A stretch of 8,698 nt of DNA from Candidatus Auribacterota bacterium (lineage in GTDB: Bacteria; Auribacterota; JAFGBW01; JAFGJP01): assembly GCA_016929035.1 (NCBI GenBank), contig JAFGJP010000241.1, positions 1 to 8,698 of the forward strand, written 5' to 3'. The position numbers were made by a program, and so were the translations under genes. Of the stretch, positions 1 to 7,488 are shown in pieces (the first letter of the stretch is position 1; each line of letters opens with the position of its first letter). A model generated the notes under the pieces. It had not been told where the DNA came from. It was given only the letters and a program-made list of their open reading frames with translations, and did not search any database.

Positions 1-37
1 TATTCTGAGTCATATATCTTTTCTTCCCCTTAGTGTT

Positions 38-127
38 CTTAGTGGCCCTTCGTGGCTAACTTTCTTTTTGCTTTTTTTTGCCGAAAGCAAATCCCCTTTA
101 CCCATTCGTGTGCATTGGTGGCTGATT
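38..127. repeat. Mosaic intergenic repeat, copy 1
   Basis: This non-coding stretch shares three ordered blocks with 8052-8168. The first is CTTAGTGGC followed by GCTAACTTT (38-63 here, 8052-8070 there). The second is a small hairpin around TTGCCGAA (77-91 here, 8122-8134 there). The third is a 26-base block starting CCATTCGTGTG (102-127 here, 8143-8168 there) with 23 identical positions. Here the first block also contains CCTTCGTGG. Both copies lie in the same orientation, each just downstream of the stop of a minus-strand gene (51 bases here). From memory, short intergenic repeats rich in TTCGTG and GTGGCTAA occur in many bacterial genomes; their function is unknown to me. The left end of this copy may lie outside the window. 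I see nothing coding in 1-177. Confidence 0.65.
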
Positions 128-177
128 TTTTGATCATTCAGCAAAGCGTTCCAAAATTTCACATTTCAAATTTCTTA

Positions 178-1854
178 TTACTTCTCTCCTTCTTTCTTCC
201 CGTTGCCTGTTATCGGTGAAGAAACGGCTTTCAAGATATCGATAAAATATCCCAGGGCTTTCTTGGGAATGCGCTCAAGAGATTCCTTCTTCAGCCTGGG
301 CTCCTCCAGGGTCCCTGAGACTTTCACTGTGATCAGCTGCTTCATCACTTCATTGGATACATCTCGCGTAATATCCCCGACAAGCGGAACGGAAAGGACT
401 TTTGATCGTCCAAGCTCTGTCGTGAAGGTCATATCCATCGTCTTGTCCTTTTGAATAACGCCGTCTCCGTAAAAATCAACTGTTCCGCTGGATATCTGGA
501 TGTCTTTGAGAAAGAGATCTCCTGATCTGTAAGACCAGATAATATCCGCTTTTTTCTCTTTTTCCTCACCGGGAAATTCAAAATCGAGAAAATTGAAGAT
601 CTGGAGAAAGAGAGGATATTTATAAAATTTCCCTTTTCGTATGTAAAACCCGCCATCCGCCTGTATTTCCCAGCCCTTTTCCTTCTCTGATAAAAGGTTC
701 GCATCAAGAAAAGCGACTCCCTTGAGCGGCTGATCACTTATTTTGTAGATTGAAACGATGTCCTCGAGGCTGCATCCTTTGAAATGCATTTCCGCAGAGT
801 ATGAACGGTCATAAAGAAATTCCATATGCCCTTCCATCGTTCCCTGAAAAACAGAGGCTCTGATTTTTTTAAAATCCATGCCTTGCGGTATCCAAGCGCT
901 TTCTGTAAAAAGATGTCTGAAAGGTAAAAAAAGTTTCTGAATCCTCATATTGCCCGTCGCGTCAGAGATCTTCATCCTGTTTTCTTCAATGACCACTCTG
1001 CCGGAAAGAGCGTCCAGCGCCACAAGATTCACTTTATCTTTAAAAAGAGCTTCCTTGAAAACAAGACGGTATATGGGAGATTTCCACTTTTTTTCCGCAT
1101 AGGCAACGGGTATCGAGAGACTCAGCTTTCCCTTAAAATCATAATGGTTGAAGAACGGTAAAAGCAGCCGGATAAACCTCTGGTTATACTGATTTTCAAG
1201 AGGTATCTTCTTAAAACGATTCAACGCCTTAAAATCCTTCTGCAACAGATGGAATTCGCCTTTTGAAGAGCACGGCCCGATATTGTCTTCCTTCCCTTCG
1301 ATTTTAAAAATCATGCGGTTTCCGGTAAGCATAAAGTCTGCAAAAACCTGCTGAAGCGAAAAAGCAACGCGCTCTCCTGCCAGCGGAATATCAATATAAA
1401 AAAATGAGTCTTCAAGAAAGACTGTATTGACAGGAACGCCTGTTGCGGTACTTTCTTTTCCGGACGAAGCCCTCAGGTTCTTGGCAAAATTCCATTCATT
1501 ATCATCTTGAAGCTCCAGTTTAACCTTCAGGCCTTTCACTCTGATGTTGGCTATAGGAATCGTCCTGTCGCTCAGCCAGTAATAGGGAACAGGAAGCGAT
1601 ATCTCTTTAATAAAGACAAAGGTACACGGATACGGCGTGCAGACGTCCTCGACTTTCACATCACGGATGCTGATAGACTCCCACCCCAGATCCAGGCCGC
1701 CGACTGTCACCTCCCCCTGAAAGATCTTCTGGATCTCTGACCGGATAAAATCTTTTATCAGCTTCTCAGCCTGTCCGGCAAGAAGAAAGATCAAAACAGC
1801 CAGAAAAAACAGCTCAATAACAGTAACGAAGGCCTTTTTCGCCCATTTCTTCAT
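178..1854 (-). CDS. AsmA-like membrane-anchored envelope protein
   Basis: The 558-residue protein has a short basic start (MKKWAKK), one hydrophobic segment at about residues 9-27, and then a long beta-rich periplasmic region without further membrane segments. The C-terminal third (about 375-520) reads like the C-terminal repeat region of AsmA/YhdP-type proteins: a GGFYIRKGKF-type strand, a DFYGDG turn near residue 460, a 'PLVGDI' stretch, and a VSGTLEEP motif near 513. AsmA-family proteins are inner-membrane-anchored, span the periplasm and are implicated in phospholipid transport or outer-membrane homeostasis; that role here is inferred from the family. The tail is lysine/glutamate-rich. 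ATG at 1854 is preceded by AAAGGA with a short 3-base gap. The gene stands alone on this strand and is divergent from the lipoprotein-kinase unit. The exact subfamily is not certain. Confidence 0.75.
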   Translation of the reverse strand: MKKWAKKAFVTVIELFFLAVLIFLLAGQAEKLIKDFIRSEIQKIFQGEVTVGGLDLGWESISIRDVKVEDVCTPYPCTFVFIKEISLPVPYYWLSDRTIPIANIRVKGLKVKLELQDDNEWNFAKNLRASSGKESTATGVPVNTVFLEDSFFYIDIPLAGERVAFSLQQVFADFMLTGNRMIFKIEGKEDNIGPCSSKGEFHLLQKDFKALNRFKKIPLENQYNQRFIRLLLPFFNHYDFKGKLSLSIPVAYAEKKWKSPIYRLVFKEALFKDKVNLVALDALSGRVVIEENRMKISDATGNMRIQKLFLPFRHLFTESAWIPQGMDFKKIRASVFQGTMEGHMEFLYDRSYSAEMHFKGCSLEDIVSIYKISDQPLKGVAFLDANLLSEKEKGWEIQADGGFYIRKGKFYKYPLFLQIFNFLDFEFPGEEKEKKADIIWSYRSGDLFLKDIQISSGTVDFYGDGVIQKDKTMDMTFTTELGRSKVLSVPLVGDITRDVSNEVMKQLITVKVSGTLEEPRLKKESLERIPKKALGYFIDILKAVSSPITGNGKKEGEK

Positions 1855-1881
1855 AAATCCTTTACCCTTGTTTTCCTCTCT

Positions 1882-1910
1882 TTTATGCTGTTCTCCAAGT
1901 ACAGACGCAA
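1882..1910 (-). promoter_or_regulatory. Candidate sigma70 promoter for AsmA-like gene
   Basis: Read on the minus strand, TTGCGT (1910-1905) and CATAAA (1887-1882) are separated by 17 bases and lie about 28 bases upstream of the ATG at 1854. Both boxes match the consensus only partly, so the call is tentative. Confidence 0.3.
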
Positions 1911-1980
1911 CAGATGCATTCTTATTTTACACTGCCTGAACGATTTTGAGTAAAAATTAAAGTTTTTTTCTTTATCCCGC

Positions 1981-2009
1981 TTGAATAATCAAAAAAATGC
2001 CGCTATCAT
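1981..2009 (+). promoter_or_regulatory. Sigma70-type promoter for lipoprotein-kinase unit
   Basis: TTGAAT (1981-1986) and TATCAT (2004-2009) are separated by exactly 17 bases. The predicted start of transcription (about 2015-2017) falls on or next to the AAGGG ribosome-binding motif (2013-2017), only about 8-10 bases before the ATG at 2025, so the leader would be extremely short. The remainder of the 170-base divergent region (1855-2024) is AT-rich and shows no other clear element. Confidence 0.5.
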
Positions 2010-2024
2010 AGTAAGGGAAAATCA

Positions 2025-2669
2025 ATGAGAGCTGCGGATATAAAACTTCTTTTTTCTTTTCTTATTTTTCTGTTCTTAGCCGGCTGCAGCAAGCCCCCTG
2101 AAGTCTCTGAAGTCAGCCAGACGGCCGTGAATCCTTCCTATCCTCCCTTGCAGAAACAATATACAGGCACCCAGGTATTCACTAAGCAATTTCCCGGAGC
2201 AGATTTTACAATCAGACCGCTTCAATCCTATGAGGTTTCTGCACGTGTTGTCAGCAAAAAAAATTACGGGTACTGGACATGGCAGGGAAGACTGGCGCCG
2301 GTCGACCTGGCGCTTGCCTGGGAAGAGCTTTCCAAACCTCATTACGTCAAATTTGTCTCTTTTTCTCAAAGAAGCCGATGGTATTACTTCCGTCTGAAAA
2401 GCGATGCTCCTTTTGATACCGGATTTGTCTACGAGCGCTCCAGCAACAATCACATCATACCCCATAACGATAACGTTCTCAGAGCTCTTCGCCGGGTCAG
2501 AAAAAACAATATTATCAAGCTGGCTGGTTATCTTGTGCGGGTGGACGGCAAATGGAACGGCCGAGCGGTCTGGTGGCAAAGTTCAACCAGCCGGAGCGAC
2601 ACAGGGGACGGCTCGTGCGAGGTCATCTATGCCACCTCCCTTCAAAAAAAAGATAAAATATATCGATAG
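2025..2669 (+). CDS. Conserved hypothetical lipoprotein
   Basis: The 214-residue product has a lipoprotein signal peptide: a short n-region with Lys7, a hydrophobic stretch at 8-19, and lipobox LAGC with Cys21 as the lipidation site. The mature protein probably sits in the outer membrane facing the periplasm. Blocks that look conserved are ADFTIRPLQSYEVSARV (59-75), APVDLALAWE (91-100), SQRSRWYYFR (114-123), an HIIPHNDNV...AL..V segment (143-159) and SSTSRSDTGDGSCEVI (186-201). I recall this pattern from conserved hypothetical proteins of Proteobacteria but know no function. ATG at 2025 has AAGGG at good spacing. The gene ends in TAG 9 bases before the ATG of the kinase gene, so the two are probably co-transcribed and may be translationally coupled. 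A link to the kinase's signal is possible but unproven. Confidence 0.75.
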   Translation: MRAADIKLLFSFLIFLFLAGCSKPPEVSEVSQTAVNPSYPPLQKQYTGTQVFTKQFPGADFTIRPLQSYEVSARVVSKKNYGYWTWQGRLAPVDLALAWEELSKPHYVKFVSFSQRSRWYYFRLKSDAPFDTGFVYERSSNNHIIPHNDNVLRALRRVRKNNIIKLAGYLVRVDGKWNGRAVWWQSSTSRSDTGDGSCEVIYATSLQKKDKIYR

Positions 2670-2699
2670 CGTTTGCTTATGTGTCCTTCAAAAAAAAGA
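2639..2699 (+). repeat. 15-base direct repeat with A8 runs at gene junction
   Basis: CCTTCAAAAAAAAGA occurs twice and identically, at 2639-2653 (last codons of the lipoprotein gene) and 2685-2699 (first codons of the kinase gene). Each copy contains a run of eight A residues. Runs of this kind can be sites of polymerase slippage; whether that matters here is unknown. Confidence 0.7.
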
Positions 2700-5600
2700 A
2701 AACTTCTCATTTCGAAAACAAAGAATCATCCTTCACTTTATCAGGAACTTTATGCGATAAGTTTTGATCAATCTCCGGTAGGTCTTATCATTTACGATAT
2801 AAAAGGCCGTTTGATCAAGGCCAACTCCGCCGCTCTTCAGGTATTTGGATTGAAAAAGCCGGATTACTTAAAAAAGCACTCTTTTTTTCAGATTCCCTTT
2901 TATCCCAAAATAACTCTCAATACACTGAAAAAGGGTGAAACAAAATCTTTTGAAGCGACTCTCGATTTTTCCAGAGCCGGATTAAAAAAATCCGGTAAGA
3001 CAGAGACCTGCCTTCGTTTCACTGTTTCACCTCTTCGAAGCCTCCGGCAAAAATTCGCCTATTTCCTGGTCAACGTCGAGGATATCGGGGAGCAGATAAA
3101 AAACAGAAAAATGCTTGAGGATTCCGAGAGAATGCTTGACACCATACTGCGCGCATCTCCTGTCGGGATCGGGCTTGTGACAAAAGCCAGAAAAATGGGC
3201 TGGTGCAATGATCTTCTTTTGAAAATGATCGGGTACCGACAGGAAGACGTACTCGGGAAAGATATGCGTTTGCTCTACGATTCTCAAAAAGAATATCAAA
3301 GGGTCGGCAAAGAGCTTTACTGTGATATGAAAAAAAGAGGCATAGGGGAAATCGATACGGTCTGGAAAAAGAAAGACGGCTCTTTGTTCGATGTTCACAT
3401 TCACGTTCGCCCTATTTCTCCTCATGATCCCTCTTACGGGATCATTACAGGAGTCATGGACATCACGGACAGGAAAAAAGCTGAAGAAAACATACGGAAA
3501 AGCGATGAGCTTCTTTCGAACATTTTCAGCAGCATCACAGACCCTTTTTATATTGTCGACAAAAATTATAAGATTATCCGGGCTAACGCTGCGGCGGCAC
3601 GGCTGCGCGGTTATTCCTCTGAAAAAGAGCTTGTCGGCAAAACATGTTATCTCTGCCTTCATAAAAGAAAAGCTCCCTGCCCTGACTGCCCTGGAATTGC
3701 AACACTTGAAACATTAAAGCCTGCCGTTTACTTTCACCAGGAGCTGGAAAAAGGAGGAAATCTCAAATGGACAATGGTGCAGTCATACCCCATTTTTGAC
3801 GACGCCAAAAATCTTATCCAGGTTGTCATCTACACGCGCGATATCACTCAGAGGAAAAAGATCGAAGAACGCCAGAACCTTACCATGGAGATCCTCCACC
3901 GCCTTAACCAGGGAGGGCATGGGAAAGACGTTCTTGGTGATATCCTGAGCCTGATAAAGGCTTTTTCCAGATGTTTTGCTGTCGCCATACGCATGACAGA
4001 GGAAAACGGCCGTTACTACGCAGAAAAAACCCTGTCCCCAAGGCTGCTTCAACTGGACAGCAAAGGTTCCCCTCATCTTCAGTGTCTTTGCGGCGATGTT
4101 TTGAGCGGCCGGACAGATGCCGGTTATCCCTTCTTTACTCCCGGCGGCTCTTTCTGGACAAACTCCTTATCCACTTATGTAAAAACCTTGTCCGATGACG
4201 CCCTGGCCAAGCGACTGCAGATTTGCTTAAATGAAAAATATGAATCCATGGCCCTTATCCCCTTAAAAGCCGAAGGAAAAATCGTCGGACTTCTCCAGAT
4301 AATGTACCGCAGGGCAAACGCATTAAACAGCAATATCATCGAATTTTATGAGCGCCTCGGGGAAAGCATCGGGTTAACCCTTTTAAGGATCCACGACAGC
4401 CAGTTGCTTGCTGAATCTGAACAGTTTTTGTCTTCTATCATCGATCAAAGCGCCGTCAGCATGTGGGTTCTGAGCCGGCAGGGAACTCTTGTCAAAACAA
4501 ATCATGCCTGCCTTAAGCTTTTCCATATCAATGACCCTGAGCAGATCGTGGGAAAGTATAATATTTTTCATGACGAAGTCTTTCAGGAAATGGGACTCAC
4601 CGACGAATTGAAAAAAGTTTATGACCATGGAAAAATCGTTCAGGTCAACATTGATTACGACTTCCGGAAAGTCGTTCATGTCAGTATTCCGACTTCCAAG
4701 CCTCTTATTTTAGATATCACGGCCTTTCCTGTGAAAGGCAGCCATGGCAAAGTCAGCTACAGCGTTGTCATGCATCGGGATATCACAGAACTTTCCCATC
4801 TGGAGAAGCAGCTAAGACAGGCGCACAAGATGGAAGCCATCGGCCGGCTTGCCGGCGGCGTTGCCCACGACTTCAATAATATTCTGGAAATCATCAGCGG
4901 GCATGTGGACCTTGCGCGAATTTCTGAAGATAAAACATCCGCTTTTGAATCTCTGGACATTATTCAGCAGGCTGTTAAAAGAGCAGCTGATCTTACGGCC
5001 AAGCTTCTCGGCTATGCCCGTGAAGGCAAATACAAAACAGAAACCATTGACGCAAGAATGCTTCTCGAGGATGTCTACGTTCTTATCAGCCAGACATTCG
5101 ACAAGCGTATTGTCATCAATCTCAATATTGCGCCCGGCCATCATGTCATCGAATGCGACAAAGGACAGATCGAGCAGTCTCTTCTGAATCTTTGCCTGAA
5201 CGCCAAGGATGCCATGCCTGAAGGCGGCGAGCTGACCATGGAAGTCGAGGGTTGCATTATGGACACTGAATTCGTCAAAAACCACACGGGAGCCAAAGAG
5301 GGAAATTATGTCGTCATCCGCGTGAAGGATACAGGATGGGGCATCAGCGATGATATCAAACCTCACATATTCGAGCCGTTCTTTACAACAAAAGAAAAAA
5401 GCTATCATTCGGGCATGGGGCTTTCCATGGTCTACGGGATCGTTAAAAATCACGACGGATATATTGACGCGACTTCTGAAGCGGGAACAGGTACGACCTT
5501 TGAGATTTTTCTGCCGATGATCAAATACCCGAAAATTTCCAGACCTGAAGCCGCCGTTCAAAAAAAAGCCCGCAAAAAAACGGCCAGCATCCTTTTTATT

Positions 5601-5948
5601 GACGATGAAATTCTTATCAGCAGTCTTATCAAGAAGATCCTCGAGGCGAATGGATATACCGTTTTCACAGCACAGGACGGATTTGCAGCAGAAAACATTC
5701 TTAAAGAAAACATGGAGAAGATCGACCTTATTATCCTGGATCTCATCTTGCCTCACATCTCCGGGCGTGAAGCTTTTGAAAGGCTTCACAAGATGAAGAA
5801 AGACATACCCATTGTTGTTTCTTCCGGTTTCAGCCTGAACGAGGACTCCCAGCAGATCCTCAACATGGGGGCATTCGAATATCTCCAAAAGCCCTTTGAC
5901 CTCGTCAAGCTGCTGCAGACAGTTCAGGATGCTCTGAATCGTGGATAA
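2679..5948 (+). CDS. Hybrid histidine kinase, PAS/GAF sensor with receiver
   Basis: From ATG 2679 the protein has 1089 residues (a TTG at 2673 would add two). No membrane segment is visible, so it is a cytosolic sensor. Domains in order: PAS1 (about 23-138), PAS2 (149-265), PAS3 (276-393), GAF (400-572), PAS4 (580-705), HisKA (708-780), HATPase_c (821-948), receiver (970-1087). Phosphoacceptor His730 is in GGVAHDFNNIL. ATP-binding boxes are NLCLNAKDAM (N841), KDTGWGI (D884) and SGMGLSMVYGIVKNH. The receiver has acidic pair D975/D976, phosphoacceptor D1021 in LILDLILP, S1048/S1049 and K1071, so it should be active. PAS3 has four cysteines (C323, C326, C334, C337) in CYLCLHKRKAPCPDCP; the GAF domain has C469, C471 and C516. 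The terminal receiver fits internal phosphotransfer; no DNA-binding domain or separate response regulator is present. Upstream Shine-Dalgarno signal is weak, consistent with coupling to the lipoprotein gene. The ligand is unknown. Confidence 0.93.
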   Translation: MCPSKKRKLLISKTKNHPSLYQELYAISFDQSPVGLIIYDIKGRLIKANSAALQVFGLKKPDYLKKHSFFQIPFYPKITLNTLKKGETKSFEATLDFSRAGLKKSGKTETCLRFTVSPLRSLRQKFAYFLVNVEDIGEQIKNRKMLEDSERMLDTILRASPVGIGLVTKARKMGWCNDLLLKMIGYRQEDVLGKDMRLLYDSQKEYQRVGKELYCDMKKRGIGEIDTVWKKKDGSLFDVHIHVRPISPHDPSYGIITGVMDITDRKKAEENIRKSDELLSNIFSSITDPFYIVDKNYKIIRANAAAARLRGYSSEKELVGKTCYLCLHKRKAPCPDCPGIATLETLKPAVYFHQELEKGGNLKWTMVQSYPIFDDAKNLIQVVIYTRDITQRKKIEERQNLTMEILHRLNQGGHGKDVLGDILSLIKAFSRCFAVAIRMTEENGRYYAEKTLSPRLLQLDSKGSPHLQCLCGDVLSGRTDAGYPFFTPGGSFWTNSLSTYVKTLSDDALAKRLQICLNEKYESMALIPLKAEGKIVGLLQIMYRRANALNSNIIEFYERLGESIGLTLLRIHDSQLLAESEQFLSSIIDQSAVSMWVLSRQGTLVKTNHACLKLFHINDPEQIVGKYNIFHDEVFQEMGLTDELKKVYDHGKIVQVNIDYDFRKVVHVSIPTSKPLILDITAFPVKGSHGKVSYSVVMHRDITELSHLEKQLRQAHKMEAIGRLAGGVAHDFNNILEIISGHVDLARISEDKTSAFESLDIIQQAVKRAADLTAKLLGYAREGKYKTETIDARMLLEDVYVLISQTFDKRIVINLNIAPGHHVIECDKGQIEQSLLNLCLNAKDAMPEGGELTMEVEGCIMDTEFVKNHTGAKEGNYVVIRVKDTGWGISDDIKPHIFEPFFTTKEKSYHSGMGLSMVYGIVKNHDGYIDATSEAGTGTTFEIFLPMIKYPKISRPEAAVQKKARKKTASILFIDDEILISSLIKKILEANGYTVFTAQDGFAAENILKENMEKIDLIILDLILPHISGREAFERLHKMKKDIPIVVSSGFSLNEDSQQILNMGAFEYLQKPFDLVKLLQTVQDALNRG

Positions 5949-5969
5949 ACCATTCATGATTCACAATAT

Positions 5970-5998
5970 TTGACGAAAAACCGTTTTTCCGATAATAT
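5970..5998 (+). promoter_or_regulatory. Sigma70-type promoter for RAYT-like/lipoprotein operon
   Basis: TTGACG (5970-5975) is followed after 17 bases by TAATAT (5993-5998); an overlapping GATAAT (5991-5996) gives a better -10 match but only a 15-base spacer. The region lies between the kinase stop (5948) and the ATG at 6032, which has AAGGGA at 6022-6027. It suggests that the three downstream genes have their own promoter. Confidence 0.5.
5975..5989. promoter_or_regulatory. Palindrome in promoter spacer, possible operator
   Basis: GAAAAA-CCG-TTTTTC is a perfect 6-base inverted repeat around a 3-base centre. It sits between the proposed -35 and -10 boxes, a classic place for repressor binding. 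It could equally be a weak hairpin after the kinase gene, but its AU-rich stem makes an intrinsic terminator unlikely. Confidence 0.3.
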
Positions 5999-6031
5999 GA
6001 TTTTAGTATTAAAGATAAATTAAGGGAAATC

Positions 6032-6985
6032 ATGTCAAGACCATTGCGAATCGAGTTTCCTGGCGCTTATTACTCCATCATCCAGAAATCTAACGGGAGT
6101 GAAAAGATTTTTAAAGAGAATGAGGACGCCGAGATTTTTTTTGAATATCTCAGAAATACCATCATCCGCTATGACATTCGTCTTCATGGATTTCTGATCT
6201 TTCCGGATGCTTACCTTCTCCTCATGGAAACGGTCGACGCCAACTTAAGCCGGGCCATGCATTATCTCAATACCGCTTTCACCATGAAGTACAACGCCAG
6301 ACACAAAAGAGAAGGCCATCTTTTCCGCGGACGTTATCAGTCCATCATCATCCAGCCGGGAGACTTTCTCTGTTATATCAGCCGAAAAAGCCACCTGGAG
6401 CCGGTGGAGCGCGGACTGGCCGCACACCCTGAAGAATATGCTCTTTCCAGTTACCGCTATTACGTTTATCCTGAAATCAAGTTCCAGGGCCTGACAGTCG
6501 ATGCCATCCTCAACTACTTTGACAAGGACAGAGTGGCGGCTTCAGCAATGTATAAAAGATTTGTTGAAAGCGCCATTGGAAAAAAAGATATCACGTATGA
6601 AAAAAATCTCCACGGAGGAATCATTCTGGGATCTCAGGACTTTGTCGAATGGATGAAAAAAAGCTTTATGCAGGGGAAAGACGAATCAGAGATCCCCGTT
6701 ATCAAAAAATTCCAAACGCCCGGACCAGACCCGCATCGCATCAAAGAGACCGTGGAACAGGAGATCAGCGACAGGCGTCTGGCAAGAAAAATCGGCATGT
6801 ACCTGATAAGAAAATATTCTCAGCACAAGCTGAAGGATATCGCCAAAATGTATGGAAAAACATCAGATGCCGGCGTCAGCCAGTTATTTTACAGAACAGA
6901 AAGAGAAATCCAGGAAAACTCTTCGCTGAATGATAATGTTCAAAAAGCAGAAAAGCTGCTCAAAACGCTTCATCTTATCGAATAA
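6032..6985 (+). CDS. RAYT/Y1-transposase homologue, catalytic residues lost
   Basis: The 317-residue protein starts MSRPLRIEFPGAYYSI, the hallmark opening of REP-associated tyrosine transposases (RAYT, Y1_Tnp), and keeps other family blocks: LHGFLIFPDAYLLL (51-64), NLSRAMHYLNTAFT, REGHLFRGRYQSI (93-105), HLEPVERGL (121-129) and SSYR (139-142). In active relatives the motif is MPNHYHLL; here it is FPDAYLLL, so both HUH histidines are replaced (A60, L62). The conserved tyrosine of the RYVHLNPV-type motif is Lys119; Tyr115 lies nearby. The opening YHV histidine is also gone (S15). The C-terminal part (about 245-315) resembles the DnaA-like helix-turn-helix tail of many RAYTs (RRLARKIGMYLIRKY, then KLKDIAKMYGKTSDAGVS). 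The frame is intact and full length, arguing for a retained, non-catalytic DNA-binding role, perhaps regulatory (inference). It leads a three-gene operon; the next ATG is 4 bases after its stop. Confidence 0.85.
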   Translation: MSRPLRIEFPGAYYSIIQKSNGSEKIFKENEDAEIFFEYLRNTIIRYDIRLHGFLIFPDAYLLLMETVDANLSRAMHYLNTAFTMKYNARHKREGHLFRGRYQSIIIQPGDFLCYISRKSHLEPVERGLAAHPEEYALSSYRYYVYPEIKFQGLTVDAILNYFDKDRVAASAMYKRFVESAIGKKDITYEKNLHGGIILGSQDFVEWMKKSFMQGKDESEIPVIKKFQTPGPDPHRIKETVEQEISDRRLARKIGMYLIRKYSQHKLKDIAKMYGKTSDAGVSQLFYRTEREIQENSSLNDNVQKAEKLLKTLHLIE

Positions 6986-6989
6986 GAAG

Positions 6990-7475
6990 ATGTCAACAAG
7001 TGTTCAGTTAACCAAAGCGTTACGGGCGTATCTTTTTTTCGCTGTTCTGACGGCTGCAGCAGCTCTCTTTCTGCATGGATGCCTGGGGCCATCATCTCTC
7101 GAGAAAAAGGCAAGGCTTAAGCCGCACAGATCTGTCGTCAGGATGAAGGTTACCGGCTACTGCCCTTGCGGAGAGTGCTGCAACTGGAAAAGAAAGTGGT
7201 TGATATGGCCTGTCGTCAAAAGCGGTCCAAACAAGGGAAAGCCAAAAAAAATCGGCATCTGTGCTGATGGAACCAAGGCAAAAGTCGGCACGATTGCTGC
7301 TGATTTATCTCGCTATCCGTTTGGAACAATCATGTTTGTTCCCGGATACGGATGGGGAGAAGTCCACGATGTCGGAAGCGATATCAAGGGAAATCACATA
7401 GATGTTTTTTTTGATTCCCACAAGGAGGCTACTGGCTGGGGAGTCAAATGGCTGAATGTAACTGTGTATAAATAA
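6990..7475 (+). CDS. 3D-domain lipoprotein, probable peptidoglycan-active enzyme
   Basis: From ATG 6990 the product has 161 residues with a lipoprotein signal (basic n-region to Arg12, hydrophobic 13-28, LHGC with Cys31 lipidated; His at -2 is unusual). The mature part matches the 3D domain (double-psi beta-barrel related to MltA and YuiC): VTGYCPCGECC (54-64), TIAADLSRYPFGT with D105, GWGEVHDVGSDIKGNHID with D127 and D138, then a SHKEATGWG tail. The three aspartates named in '3D' are present, so activity on peptidoglycan glycan strands is plausible by homology. The cysteine cluster C58, C60, C63, C64 is family-typical. An in-frame ATG at 6930 lies inside the upstream gene and would place 20 extra residues before the signal peptide, so 6990 is preferred. 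Gaps of 4 bases upstream and 13 downstream indicate an operon. Confidence 0.85.
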   Translation: MSTSVQLTKALRAYLFFAVLTAAAALFLHGCLGPSSLEKKARLKPHRSVVRMKVTGYCPCGECCNWKRKWLIWPVVKSGPNKGKPKKIGICADGTKAKVGTIAADLSRYPFGTIMFVPGYGWGEVHDVGSDIKGNHIDVFFDSHKEATGWGVKWLNVTVYK

Positions 7476-7488
7476 AAGGAGAAAAGAA

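Noticed and set aside
77..91. Hairpin next to a T-run, possibly a terminator.
   Set aside because: On the plus strand the T-run precedes the hairpin, and on the minus strand the hairpin is followed by A residues, so neither strand gives a stem followed by U residues.
2076..2579. Minus-strand open frame of 167 codons opposite the lipoprotein gene.
   Set aside because: The plus-strand frame has a promoter, ribosome site, signal peptide and conserved blocks; the antisense frame has none.
3027..3662. Minus-strand open frame of 211 codons opposite PAS1-PAS3.
   Set aside because: It lies fully antisense to conserved PAS coding sequence and has no motif or plausible start context.
2025..5948. Lipoprotein and kinase lie in the same frame, separated by a single TAG; readthrough (or pyrrolysine at TAG) would make one fusion protein.
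   Set aside because: The same frame occurs by chance one time in three. An exported lipoprotein fused to a soluble ATP-dependent kinase makes no topological sense, and good starts (TTG 2673, ATG 2679) follow the stop.
4812..5957. Long minus-strand open frame (381 codons) opposite the kinase.
   Set aside because: It is antisense to the highly conserved HisKA, HATPase and receiver coding sequence, and its translation has no recognisable motif. It is a shadow frame.
6930..6989. Upstream ATG extending the 3D-domain lipoprotein by 20 residues into the RAYT-like gene.
   Set aside because: The extra residues would precede a normal lipoprotein signal peptide; the ATG at 6990 gives a typical signal length and a 4-base operon gap.
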